This document shows, one piece after another, positions 1 to 6,296 of a stretch of DNA of 8,122 nt. The stretch's first letter is position 1; each line of letters begins with the position of its first letter. Origin of the DNA: SIAJ01 sp036266155 (GTDB lineage: Bacteria > Planctomycetota > Planctomycetia > Gemmatales > Gemmataceae). The notes below the pieces were generated by a model. The model worked only from the letters and a program-made list of their open reading frames with translations, was not told the origin of the DNA and searched no databases. A program made the translations under genes and the position numbers. The stretch covers positions 1 through 8,122 of the forward strand of contig DATANR010000104.1 in assembly GCA_036266155.1 (NCBI GenBank), given 5' to 3'.

Positions 1-21
1 GCTGAATTCTTACGAATCCAG

Positions 22-936
22 CTACCGCGTTGTCTTGGTGTTCAATTCGTTGCCCCTTGGAAACGACGCTTGTGTGCCCGGTCGCGTGACGCTCAGCGCC
101 GCCACCCGATTCGCCGCGGCGGCGGCTTCGACGATCGACAGGCTCTCCACAAGGTAAGTCGCCAAGGCTCCACAAAAGGCATCGCCGGCGCCGCTGGTGT
201 CGACGGCGGTCACGATCAAACCGTTGATGTGCGTTTGCCCATGCGCATCGACAATTAGCACGCCGCGCGGTCCCAGGGTCACAATCACGACGCGTGGACC
301 GCGCGTTCGTAGCCGATTCGCGGCGGTTGTCACGTCGCCCAACGTCTCGGTTGAGTGGCCGGTCAATGCCCGCAGTTCCAGTTCGTTGGGAACGATCATA
401 TCGACGCAGGCGAGCAACTCGGCCGACAGCTCTCGCGCCGGAGCCGGATTGAGAATGCACGTGGCCCCTGCTCGGTGCGCGATCTGAAACGCCGCGGTGA
501 TCGTCTCGATCATCGTCTCGCACGGGGCCAACACAATCCCACTCGATTGCAACAGTGCGGCGGCCGTCTGCATGTCGTCCGGCGTGAGCCCGAGATTGGC
601 GCCGGGCACACCGACGATGGCGTTCTCGCCCGCGTCGTCGACGAGAATCGCAGCGGTCCCGGTGGGGCGATCGGGATCATCACCCAGGTGCGTGACGTCG
701 ATTCCCTCGCGCGTGAGTTGCTCGCGGATCGCCTGGCCGAACTCGTCCGTGCCGACCTTGCCGACGAATGAGACATCAGCGCCCAACCTTGCCGCCGCGA
801 CGGCTTGATTGGCCCCTTTGCCGCCGAAGCCGCGATAGAAGCTTGTACCGAACACGGTTTCGCCCGGCCGCGGCAAAGTCGCGGCGCGGAAGGTCAAGTC
901 CATGTTCGCGGAGCCGACGACGGTGATGCGGTTCAT
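22..936 (-). CDS. rbsK: Ribokinase (PfkB-family sugar kinase)
   Basis: A 304-residue protein of normal ribokinase length, predicted to phosphorylate D-ribose to ribose 5-phosphate with ATP in the cytoplasm. Visible motifs are the N-terminal substrate-binding NMD (residues 11-13), the PfkB signature 1 core GGKGAN (38-43), NPAPA (163-167), PNELE (183-187), the nucleotide-binding TLGPRG (220-225) and the C-terminal signature DTSGAGDAF with catalytic Asp252. The ATG start is supported by GGAAAGG 8 bases upstream. The stop is TAG at 22-24. No ribose transporter, RbsD or LacI-type regulator lies in the window, so the gene may serve nucleoside or ribose salvage by itself. The ribokinase subgroup (NPAPA, PNELE) fits better than fructokinase or adenosine kinase, but sugar specificity within PfkB cannot be fixed from motifs alone. 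Confidence 0.9.
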   Translation of the reverse strand: MNRITVVGSANMDLTFRAATLPRPGETVFGTSFYRGFGGKGANQAVAAARLGADVSFVGKVGTDEFGQAIREQLTREGIDVTHLGDDPDRPTGTAAILVDDAGENAIVGVPGANLGLTPDDMQTAAALLQSSGIVLAPCETMIETITAAFQIAHRAGATCILNPAPARELSAELLACVDMIVPNELELRALTGHSTETLGDVTTAANRLRTRGPRVVIVTLGPRGVLIVDAHGQTHINGLIVTAVDTSGAGDAFCGALATYLVESLSIVEAAAAANRVAALSVTRPGTQASFPRGNELNTKTTR

Positions 937-1002
937 TGAGTTGGCCTTTCCACAATCGCGCGTTTCGGGCTACCATTCGCGGCTCGCCCGGAGGTCGCAC
1001 GG
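937..1002. promoter_or_regulatory. Divergent intergenic region between the ribokinase and TlpA-like genes
   Basis: Only 66 bases separate the two divergent start codons, so both promoters must lie here or reach into the opposing 5' coding sequence. Both ribosome binding sites are visible: GGAGG at 990-994 on the plus strand for the thioredoxin-like gene (8-base spacing), and GGAAAGG on the minus strand for the ribokinase. I see no convincing -10/-35 pair and no operator-like palindrome. Confidence 0.5.
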
Positions 1003-1479
1003 ATGTTCGCTCTCGTCGTCGCCAGTCTCGCTCTGCTGCCTGCGGAACCGCCAACCGTCCGGCTCGACGCCGTGAGTTACACGGATCTCGCCACCGAGGT
1101 GAAGGCGTTGCAGGGCAAGGTTGTGCTCGTCGATGTCTGGGGTTCCTTTTGCGCACCCTGCCGGGAGAAGTTCCCCCACGTCGTCGAACTTCATCGCAAG
1201 TACGCCGGCCGCGGCCTCACGGTGATCTCGGTTAGCGTGGATGTTCCCGGCGACACCGATGCCAAGGCCGCGGCCCGCGACTTCCTGGTGCTTCAGAAAG
1301 CCAGTTTCCGCAACGTGATCCTGACCGACAAGGCCGCTGTCTGGCAAGAGAAATGGAAAGTCGACGGGCCGCCCTTGCTATTCGTCTTCGACAATCGTGG
1401 CCGTCTCGCCGGTCGTTGGGAGGGCAAATTCGATCCGGCCGAGGTCGAGAAAAAGATCGTGAAACTGCTGGACGAGTAA
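1003..1479 (+). CDS. TlpA/ResA-like exported thioredoxin-fold protein
   Basis: A 158-residue protein with a short hydrophobic N-terminus (residues 1-13, rich in Leu, Val and Ala), then one thioredoxin-like domain. The redox motif FCAPC gives Cys50 and Cys53 after a VDVWGS strand (the usual family form is VNFWASWC). The predicted cis-proline is Pro124 in VDGPPL, followed by a FVFD strand and the common C-terminal Gly-Arg-Trp-Glu-Gly region. The family reduces or exchanges disulfides outside the cytoplasm, for example in cytochrome c maturation. The start is supported by GGAGG 8 bases upstream. The N-terminus lacks the basic residues of a classical signal peptide, so export or membrane anchoring is inferred with moderate confidence. 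The gene stands alone, divergent from the ribokinase and convergent with the large lipid gene, so its partner is unknown. Confidence 0.85.
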   Translation: MFALVVASLALLPAEPPTVRLDAVSYTDLATEVKALQGKVVLVDVWGSFCAPCREKFPHVVELHRKYAGRGLTVISVSVDVPGDTDAKAAARDFLVLQKASFRNVILTDKAAVWQEKWKVDGPPLLFVFDNRGRLAGRWEGKFDPAEVEKKIVKLLDE

Positions 1480-1487
1480 GCCAATCT
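1480..1487. other. Eight-base convergent junction without a terminator
   Basis: The TAA stop of the thioredoxin-like gene (1477-1479) and the TGA stop of the minus-strand lipid gene (1488-1490) are only 8 bases apart. I see no GC-rich hairpin with a T tract here. Transcripts from each side therefore probably run into the opposite gene or end by a factor-dependent route (inference). Confidence 0.6.
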
Positions 1488-4130
1488 TCAAGCCGTTTCC
1501 TTTTCAATGAGCGCCCGCAGCGCTTTGTAGTCCGTCTTGCCTGTGCCAAGCACCGGAATGCGATCTATGCGCGTGACGGCATCGAGTCGGAAGACGCCGC
1601 GAAAACCTTCGGTTTGCAATTTTGCATTTGCATCGCGCAGTGAGATGTCGACGGTCGTGAAGAGCACGATCCGCCGGCCGTCCGCGGTTTCGATGCCCTC
1701 GACCGCAACGCGCGGCCCATCGTCCGTCGGCGGATACATCTTGGCAAAGGGCTCTTCCAGAGCGGGCAGCGAGATCATTTCGCCGCCCGCCTTCAAGAAG
1801 CGTTTGAGTCGGCCGCGGAAGGCGACCATGCCATCGGGGTCGAGTTCGCCGAGGTCGCCTGTGATGTACCAGCGCTTGCCGTCCATCTCGCGGAATGGCG
1901 ACGGACCGTCGTATGCGAGATAGCCGGGAAAGACATTCGGGCCGGATACCAGCATCATGCCCATCTTGCCGGACGGCAATCGCTCGCCGGTTTCAAGATC
2001 GACGACGCGAACTTCGACGCCGGGCAACGGCAGTCCCAGCGTGCCCGCACGAAAAGCGCCGGGTCGGTGGGCTGACACGATCGCCGCCGTTTCCGTGATA
2101 CCGTAGCCTTCGAGCACAACCGCGTTCGGAGCGATGCGCTTGACTTTTTCAAACAGAGCGGGTGGACATGCCTCGGCGCCGGAGACAAGCAACCGCACGG
2201 AGTCGAGATCGCCGGCCCGGGCGCGATCGAGGATGAAACCGAGGAACGTCGGTGTGCCAGCGACGAGCGTCGTCTTGTAACCGGCGGCCTTGCGAACGAG
2301 GGCGCCGGCGTCCGTCGGGTCCGGATGATGGACGACGCGGATGCCCATCGCGAGCGGCAACAATGTCGTGACCACGAGCCCAAAGCTGTGGAACATCGGC
2401 AGGAAGCCGAGAATCGCATCCGCGCGCGACAGGCCGAACTCAGCCGCGATCGCACGCTGGTTCGACAGGATGTTCTCGTGCGTCAACGGCACCGCCTTGG
2501 GCGCTTTTTCCGAACCGCTTGTGAAAAGCAACACCGCCGGCGCATTGGGATCCGTGGCCGCATGTGCGAGCAGTCGCGACTTCGTAGCGCCGGGAAACCA
2601 GCGGATCGCCAGCAGGCGGCGCAGCAATTCGAACTTTCCGATTCCAGCCCGCACGTCTTCCAAAAACAAATACGGCGTGCCCGGCACCTGCACCTGCGTG
2701 CGGTCGATGAATGCCTTCGACGTGACCACGTGCGTCAGACCCGCGACGCGCGCGGCATGGGAGAGGTTGGTCGGGCCCGTCGTCCAGTTCATCATCACCG
2801 GCAACTTGCCTGCGAGATGCATGCCCAGGAACGCCAGGTCGGCGCCAATGGACGCCGGCAACATGAGACCAATGTTCGGGGCAGGCATTTCACGGAAACG
2901 CTTGGCCATCGCGCCGGCGCCGACAAGCAGGCGTTCATAGGTAATTCCACCGGCCAGGTCGTCGGCGACGACCATTTGCTTGCGATGGCGGAACGCCTGT
3001 GTCAGGATCGCAACCGGGATGGTGGCGCCGGGGACGTCGGGCGCGCTAGTGTCGGCGGATGCGTCGAACCAGCCGACCGGCGGCGACTTTGGCGGCCCGC
3101 CTTCCAACAGTCCAGCCGCCAGCGCCCAGAGCTGGCCGATCGTCGTCGGCACCGTGTCGCCGGTGAAACCGAACTGCTGCTCGATTCGAAGGTTAACCTC
3201 CATCGCATCGAGACTGTCCAGGCCGAGTTGCAGGAATGTCATTTCGGCGACGTTTTCCTCGACAGTCATCGGCCGCTTGAGTTTTTCCTCCACGATCTCG
3301 GCGACAGCCTGCTTCGTCTCCGCCTTGACCTTGGTGAGGTCGAGCCCGACCGCCACGGGCAGCGGCGGGAACTTGTATGTCCGCGGGCCAAAGAGGAAGT
3401 GGTAGGGAACGAACATTGGCTCCTCACGCGGCACATCGGCGTTGAACCATTTCTCCAGCCACGGGTTAATCGTCTCGCGGCTCGGCGCCGGGCGGTCGGA
3501 TTTGGTGAACGCTTCAAGCGTCATCGTCACCCGGCGACGCGGGGCGAAGATGATCAGGTTGGTGAGCAAAAGGCCGGCGCCGCGCAGGAGCGAACCAACG
3601 AGGTTGATTTTCTGGCCGCGCGCCCAACTGAAGGAACTGCCCCAGAGGCCGCGCGTGCGCACGAGGACGACCGTGACCTCCGGAGCCACGGCGAGCACGT
3701 CGGCGACCGTGCGCGCGCCACCGAGACGCTCGACGCCATCTCGCTGCAATCGGCCTGAGGGCCACACAATGACGTTGTCGCCCGCCTTGAGCGCGTCGAT
3801 CGCCGCTTGCACGGCCCCTTGCGCCCGTTCGCGCGCTTCGGCACTGGCTCTTTCGGTGTCCGGCACACGGATGCCGCGCAAGAGCCAGGCAAACGGCGCG
3901 AGCAGCGGACTTTCGAAATTGGTTTCCAGCAACATCGGCCGAAAACGAAACGTCGGCCATAAACGCGTGATGACGTTCGGGGGGTCCGCGAACGCCGGGT
4001 GATTTGGCAGGATCAGATAGGGACCTGGTTTCCGAAGAACTTCGTCCTTCCCACGCACCGTGACCCAGTAGCGCAGCATCAGAAGCAGGCGCGTCATCGC
4101 CCAGACGAACCAGCGGACGGGCCAAAGCAT
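1488..4130 (-). CDS. Three-domain PlsC acyltransferase / acyl carrier protein / acyl-ACP synthetase (Aas-like)
   Basis: An 880-residue multidomain protein. Residues about 1-250 form a PlsC-type glycerolipid acyltransferase: hydrophobic N-terminus, catalytic HX4D in NHPAFADP (His44, Asp49) and WPSGR (123-127), where E. coli Aas has PEGR. Residues about 266-345 form an acyl carrier protein with the phosphopantetheine site LGLDSLDAM (Ser306). Residues about 370-880 form an AMP-binding ligase: P-loop FTSGSEKAPKAV (536-547), GYGITE (675-680), TGDL (757-760), the hinge region around RFLKAGGE (777-784) and the C-terminal catalytic lysine in GTGKTDYKAL (Lys865). By family knowledge this activates a fatty acid with ATP, loads a carrier and acylates a lysophospholipid at the inner membrane. 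E. coli Aas (719 residues) has the first and last domains but no internal carrier, and no LplT-like transporter domain is present here. GGAG 6 bases before the ATG supports the start. The acceptor lipid is unknown. Confidence 0.88.
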   Translation of the reverse strand: MLWPVRWFVWAMTRLLLMLRYWVTVRGKDEVLRKPGPYLILPNHPAFADPPNVITRLWPTFRFRPMLLETNFESPLLAPFAWLLRGIRVPDTERASAEARERAQGAVQAAIDALKAGDNVIVWPSGRLQRDGVERLGGARTVADVLAVAPEVTVVLVRTRGLWGSSFSWARGQKINLVGSLLRGAGLLLTNLIIFAPRRRVTMTLEAFTKSDRPAPSRETINPWLEKWFNADVPREEPMFVPYHFLFGPRTYKFPPLPVAVGLDLTKVKAETKQAVAEIVEEKLKRPMTVEENVAEMTFLQLGLDSLDAMEVNLRIEQQFGFTGDTVPTTIGQLWALAAGLLEGGPPKSPPVGWFDASADTSAPDVPGATIPVAILTQAFRHRKQMVVADDLAGGITYERLLVGAGAMAKRFREMPAPNIGLMLPASIGADLAFLGMHLAGKLPVMMNWTTGPTNLSHAARVAGLTHVVTSKAFIDRTQVQVPGTPYLFLEDVRAGIGKFELLRRLLAIRWFPGATKSRLLAHAATDPNAPAVLLFTSGSEKAPKAVPLTHENILSNQRAIAAEFGLSRADAILGFLPMFHSFGLVVTTLLPLAMGIRVVHHPDPTDAGALVRKAAGYKTTLVAGTPTFLGFILDRARAGDLDSVRLLVSGAEACPPALFEKVKRIAPNAVVLEGYGITETAAIVSAHRPGAFRAGTLGLPLPGVEVRVVDLETGERLPSGKMGMMLVSGPNVFPGYLAYDGPSPFREMDGKRWYITGDLGELDPDGMVAFRGRLKRFLKAGGEMISLPALEEPFAKMYPPTDDGPRVAVEGIETADGRRIVLFTTVDISLRDANAKLQTEGFRGVFRLDAVTRIDRIPVLGTGKTDYKALRALIEKETA

Positions 4131-4401
4131 CGCGCTCTCCGAGGGCGGCGGGGATAGCGTATGACGTTGGCACGACCGACATCAGTCAGCAGCTAAAACT
4201 CGTTTCATTTCACGCATTTTCAAAGAGCGCCAATCAAAGAGCGCCACGAAGGGCGCCAGCGGGTATTTGGGTCTGGCGCTCTTTGCTCGGGTCTTCGCAC
4301 CCATCCCGATATGTAGCAGGGAGATGGAGCAGGTTTCGCTGATCTGAAAAGTGGTACCAGAAACCGCAAAAAAGTGGTCAACTCTGTGGGTTCGGGACAA
4401 C
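4131..4401. other. Intergenic region between the lipid-enzyme gene and the pseudokinase gene
   Basis: A 271-base gap between two minus-strand genes. Its main visible structure is the repeat cluster at 4221-4285. Minus-strand frames of 72 and 61 codons exist here, but both begin only at TTG codons without a ribosome binding site and show no family motif, so I do not call a gene. The promoter of the downstream lipid gene is expected between about 4141 and 4200 but no clear -10/-35 pair stands out. Confidence 0.5.
4221..4285. repeat. Direct and inverted 12-base repeat cluster, possible hairpin
   Basis: CAAAGAGCGCCA occurs exactly at 4221-4232 and 4235-4246. A diverged third copy, CGAAGGGCGCCA, follows at 4247-4258. 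The exact reverse complement TGGCGCTCTTTG lies at 4274-4285. The inverted arm can pair perfectly over 12 bases with either of the two exact copies, giving two mutually exclusive hairpins. The cluster lies about 120 bases downstream of the pseudokinase stop, so it could act as a transcript end or processing structure on the minus strand. No T tract follows on that strand, so a simple intrinsic terminator is not well supported. Confidence 0.7.
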
Positions 4402-5481
4402 TCAAACCCCCGCGTCCGGGTCGAAGGAGAGTTGATGAATCTTGGCGATGCGCTCGAGTTCCTTAAGCACGTCCGTGGTGTTCTGAAAACGCACGTCGTT
4501 CCGCTTGGCGAGCATCCGCATCACTAGCCCTGCAACGGCCTCCGGAATCGCAAGCTGATATTCCTTGGGATTGGGCGGCTCCTCGCCGCGAATCTTGACC
4601 GTCATCTTCGCGGCCGTTCCGGCCTCGAACGGAGGTCGGCCGGCGAGCAGCGTATAGAGTGTTGCACCTAGTGCATAAATGTCGCAACGGCCATCTTCGA
4701 CGGTGCCCGGCTGTGTCTGCTCCGGCGACAAATAGGTGAGGTCGCCTACCAGTTGACCCGGCCACGGCAACGGCTCGACCTTCGCGCCGTGCAGTGGCCG
4801 GGCGCGCGACCAGTCGCCGAGCATGGCACGCTTCGTATCCGAACGGACGATCACATTGGCTGGCTTCAAATTGCGGTGGATGATGTCGTGGCTGTGCGCC
4901 TCGTGCAGGGCGCGCGTCAGACAGACGGCCGCGTCGTACGTTCGGCGCCAGTCGAGTCGGCCGGCCACGCCAAATTTTTGCAGCAATTGCGCCAGGCTGT
5001 CGCCAACCACGTACTTCATCGCGATCCAGTAATAGGGCCCGGTCTTGCCGGCGCCGTAGACCCGGATCATTGTCGGGTGCCGAAGCGTGCGAACGACCAT
5101 CATCGTTCGGGTGAACCGCTCGCGGTCCTCGTCCTTAAACTGCTCAGGCCGCAACACCTGAAAGGCGACGACTCGGCCCGGCTTGGTCGAGTCCTTGGCA
5201 CGGAACATGGCGCCGCTGTTGCCCGTGGCCAGCAGTGGACCGATCTCGAAATTGGCAAAGGTCTTGCCCGTCAATTCCGCCATCGACGACGGTTCGGGCG
5301 CCTTATGAGAGGCGGCCGGTGCAGCCGTTGGCAACGCGGGTGGCTGCCCCGCCGGCTGCGGCTGCACCTGGACGGCGCGAAGTTGCTGCTCGTATTGAAG
5401 AATCACTCCCAGGATTGCAGCCTGCGCGGCCGGTGGAACCTGGTCCCACAATTCCTCGGGAATCGGCGTCAACCGCTTCAT
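4402..5481 (-). CDS. Hanks-type protein kinase fold, predicted pseudokinase
   Basis: A 359-residue soluble protein. Residues 1-70 are a helical stretch plus a Pro/Ala/Gln-rich linker. Residues about 77-345 carry a bacterial Ser/Thr kinase domain, recognisable from RTLRHP (131-136), HRNLKPAN (202-209), LGDWSRAR (221-228), the SPEQ activation-segment end (252-255), CDIYALGATLYTLLAG (266-281) and GRPPFE (281-286). Several catalytic positions are changed: the VAIK lysine is Gln108, the helix-C glutamate position appears to be Thr126, the HRD aspartate is Asn204, and DFG reads DWS, keeping Asp223. The glycine loop is partly degenerate (ATGNSG, 85-90). Phosphotransfer is therefore unlikely, and a scaffold or sensor role is inferred. 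No transmembrane helix, PASTA or WD repeat follows the domain. No Shine-Dalgarno sequence is obvious before the ATG. The next gene downstream, on the same strand but 271 bases away, is the lipid enzyme. Confidence 0.85.
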   Translation of the reverse strand: MKRLTPIPEELWDQVPPAAQAAILGVILQYEQQLRAVQVQPQPAGQPPALPTAAPAASHKAPEPSSMAELTGKTFANFEIGPLLATGNSGAMFRAKDSTKPGRVVAFQVLRPEQFKDEDRERFTRTMMVVRTLRHPTMIRVYGAGKTGPYYWIAMKYVVGDSLAQLLQKFGVAGRLDWRRTYDAAVCLTRALHEAHSHDIIHRNLKPANVIVRSDTKRAMLGDWSRARPLHGAKVEPLPWPGQLVGDLTYLSPEQTQPGTVEDGRCDIYALGATLYTLLAGRPPFEAGTAAKMTVKIRGEEPPNPKEYQLAIPEAVAGLVMRMLAKRNDVRFQNTTDVLKELERIAKIHQLSFDPDAGV

Positions 5482-5520
5482 TGGCGTGGCTTACAGGCGG
5501 GTCAAAGAGGAAGCAAGATT

Positions 5521-5549
5521 ATGTTAGCAGGTCCAAGCAGTGACGTGAA
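5521..5549 (-). promoter_or_regulatory. Possible promoter for the pseudokinase gene
   Basis: Read on the minus strand, TTCACG (5549-5544) and TAACAT (5526-5521) are separated by 17 bases, about 40 bases before the start codon of the kinase-fold gene. The match to the sigma-70 consensus is partial and the site lies just past the hairpin that ends the upstream small genes. This is a pattern match only. Confidence 0.25.
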
Positions 5550-5574
5550 ATGTACCCGCGAATAGAAACAACGC

Positions 5575-5615
5575 GACCCCGGTGGACGGCCGTCCCTTGG
5601 CCAACCACCGGGGTC
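5575..5615 (-). terminator. Hairpin terminator after the small minus-strand genes
   Basis: A perfect 11-base inverted repeat, GACCCCGGTGG at 5575-5585 and CCACCGGGGTC at 5605-5615, encloses a 19-base loop that can itself form a short GGCC/GGCC stem. It lies about 20 bases downstream of the stop codon of the 73-residue gene on the minus strand, and a moderately T-rich stretch (GTTGTTTCTATT) follows on that strand. It should isolate the two small genes from the pseudokinase gene. Confidence 0.7.
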
Positions 5616-5636
5616 TATTGACGCGAAGTATTGATT

Positions 5637-5858
5637 TCAGTTGCCGATCGCCGTTTCCCACAGCGACGCCCCGATCATCTTACGCAGCATTTGTCCGGCG
5701 GTGATGCCGCGATTGTTGGCGGCCTCCTCCAGTGCCTCGGCTTGCCAGCGCGGCAAGAGGAGGGCCAATTCCACCATCTCGGAATCGAGATGGGTGATCT
5801 CGCGAGTCCCCGGTCGGGGTGCGAGGAAGCCGGCAGCCACGGGGCTTGCGGTAATCAC
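5637..5858 (-). CDS. Small hypothetical protein with a ribbon-helix-helix-like segment
   Basis: A 73-residue protein from a GTG start. I do not recognise a named family. Residues about 27-65 read as a beta strand followed by two helices: ELALLLPRWQ, then an Ala/Glu-rich helix, then GITAGQMLRKMI. That is the rough plan of ribbon-helix-helix DNA-binding proteins and of short planctomycete proteins I have seen. No Shine-Dalgarno sequence stands before the GTG, and the in-frame ATG beginning EMVELALL would give a product of about 46 residues that keeps the whole fold, so the true start is uncertain. It lies downstream of the 123-residue gene in the same reading frame, with a TAG and 22 sense codons between, and is followed by a strong hairpin. 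A DNA-binding role is a guess. Confidence 0.5.
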   Translation of the reverse strand: MITASPVAAGFLAPRPGTREITHLDSEMVELALLLPRWQAEALEEAANNRGITAGQMLRKMIGASLWETAIGN

Positions 5859-5924
5859 GGAATTTCGCCAGCGAGGCCACTTCTGGCCCCTCCGGCCCGG
5901 CCTCGATGGCCGGAAGGGTTTGTA

Positions 5925-6296
5925 CTATTGCGGCGGCGTGCGATTCAAGTTCGGCTTCGTCAGAATCTCCCGCAGTTCCAACTCCAGCCGTTCCGACACT
6001 CGATCCGCTTGTTCCGGGCGGTCGCTCAAGGCCAGGCACACCCAGCCGATGATTGTGCGACACACCGCCTCGCCGTCGATCGAGAGGCTCGGCACACCGG
6101 TCGCTTCTTCAAGACAGACTCGGGCTGCCTGATGCGCCGTTTGAAACCGGCCGGCCGCGTCCCACAGCGGCAGATGCCCATCGATCACCTGGTTGATGAT
6201 CGCCTGTTTTTGTTGCAGTCCCAGAAGGACCGCCTTCGGCAGGGCTGGCGCCGCATTGCGGACCGCTTGACCTGCCGGGTATTGCTTTGTCGGCAC
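5925..6296 (-). CDS. Hypothetical protein of planctomycete type
   Basis: A 123-residue cytoplasmic protein from a GTG start at 6296-6294. The start is chosen because AGAGG lies 7 bases upstream (6308-6304 on the minus strand). The frame stays open further upstream (to an ATG at 6431), but that extension is Arg-rich and looks non-coding. Residues 28-55 (LQQKQAIINQVIDGHLPLWDAAGRF) look like a helix-turn-helix-like pair of helices with a conserved-looking LWDAAGRF core. Residues 75-110 (GEAVCRTIIGWVCLAL, then SDRPEQADRV and a Glu/Arg-rich helix) form a second helical block. I recall similar unnamed proteins in planctomycetes but cannot assign a function. The gene is followed in the same frame by the 73-residue ORF, probably in one transcript ending at the 5575-5615 hairpin. 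Confidence 0.65.
   Translation of the reverse strand: MPTKQYPAGQAVRNAAPALPKAVLLGLQQKQAIINQVIDGHLPLWDAAGRFQTAHQAARVCLEEATGVPSLSIDGEAVCRTIIGWVCLALSDRPEQADRVSERLELELREILTKPNLNRTPPQ

Noticed and set aside
2325..3758. A 477-codon open frame on the plus strand opposite the lipid-enzyme gene
   Set aside because: It is antisense to the well-supported acyltransferase/ACP/ligase gene. Its translation is Arg/His/Gln-rich with no domain. Long stop-free antisense frames are expected opposite GC-rich coding sequence.
1003..4130. A thioredoxin plus lipid-enzyme functional pair
   Set aside because: The genes are convergent rather than co-directional, so close spacing alone does not support a shared pathway.
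4221..4285. CRISPR-like array
   Set aside because: The units are 12 bases with a 0-2 base gap rather than unique spacers of about 30 bases, one unit is inverted, and no cas gene is nearby.
4182..4400. A 72-codon minus-strand frame right after the pseudokinase stop
   Set aside because: It starts only at TTG, has no ribosome binding site, shows no family motif, and part of it is the 12-base repeat cluster. It is left as intergenic.
4753..5565. A 270-codon plus-strand frame opposite the kinase-fold gene
   Set aside because: It lies almost entirely antisense to the recognisable kinase domain and has an Arg/His-rich composition with no motif.
5680..6063. A 127-codon minus-strand frame overlapping both small genes
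   Set aside because: It overlaps two better candidates in another frame, and its Gly/Arg/Pro-rich translation shows no fold. I also considered a frameshift link between the genes through this frame, but they already share one frame.
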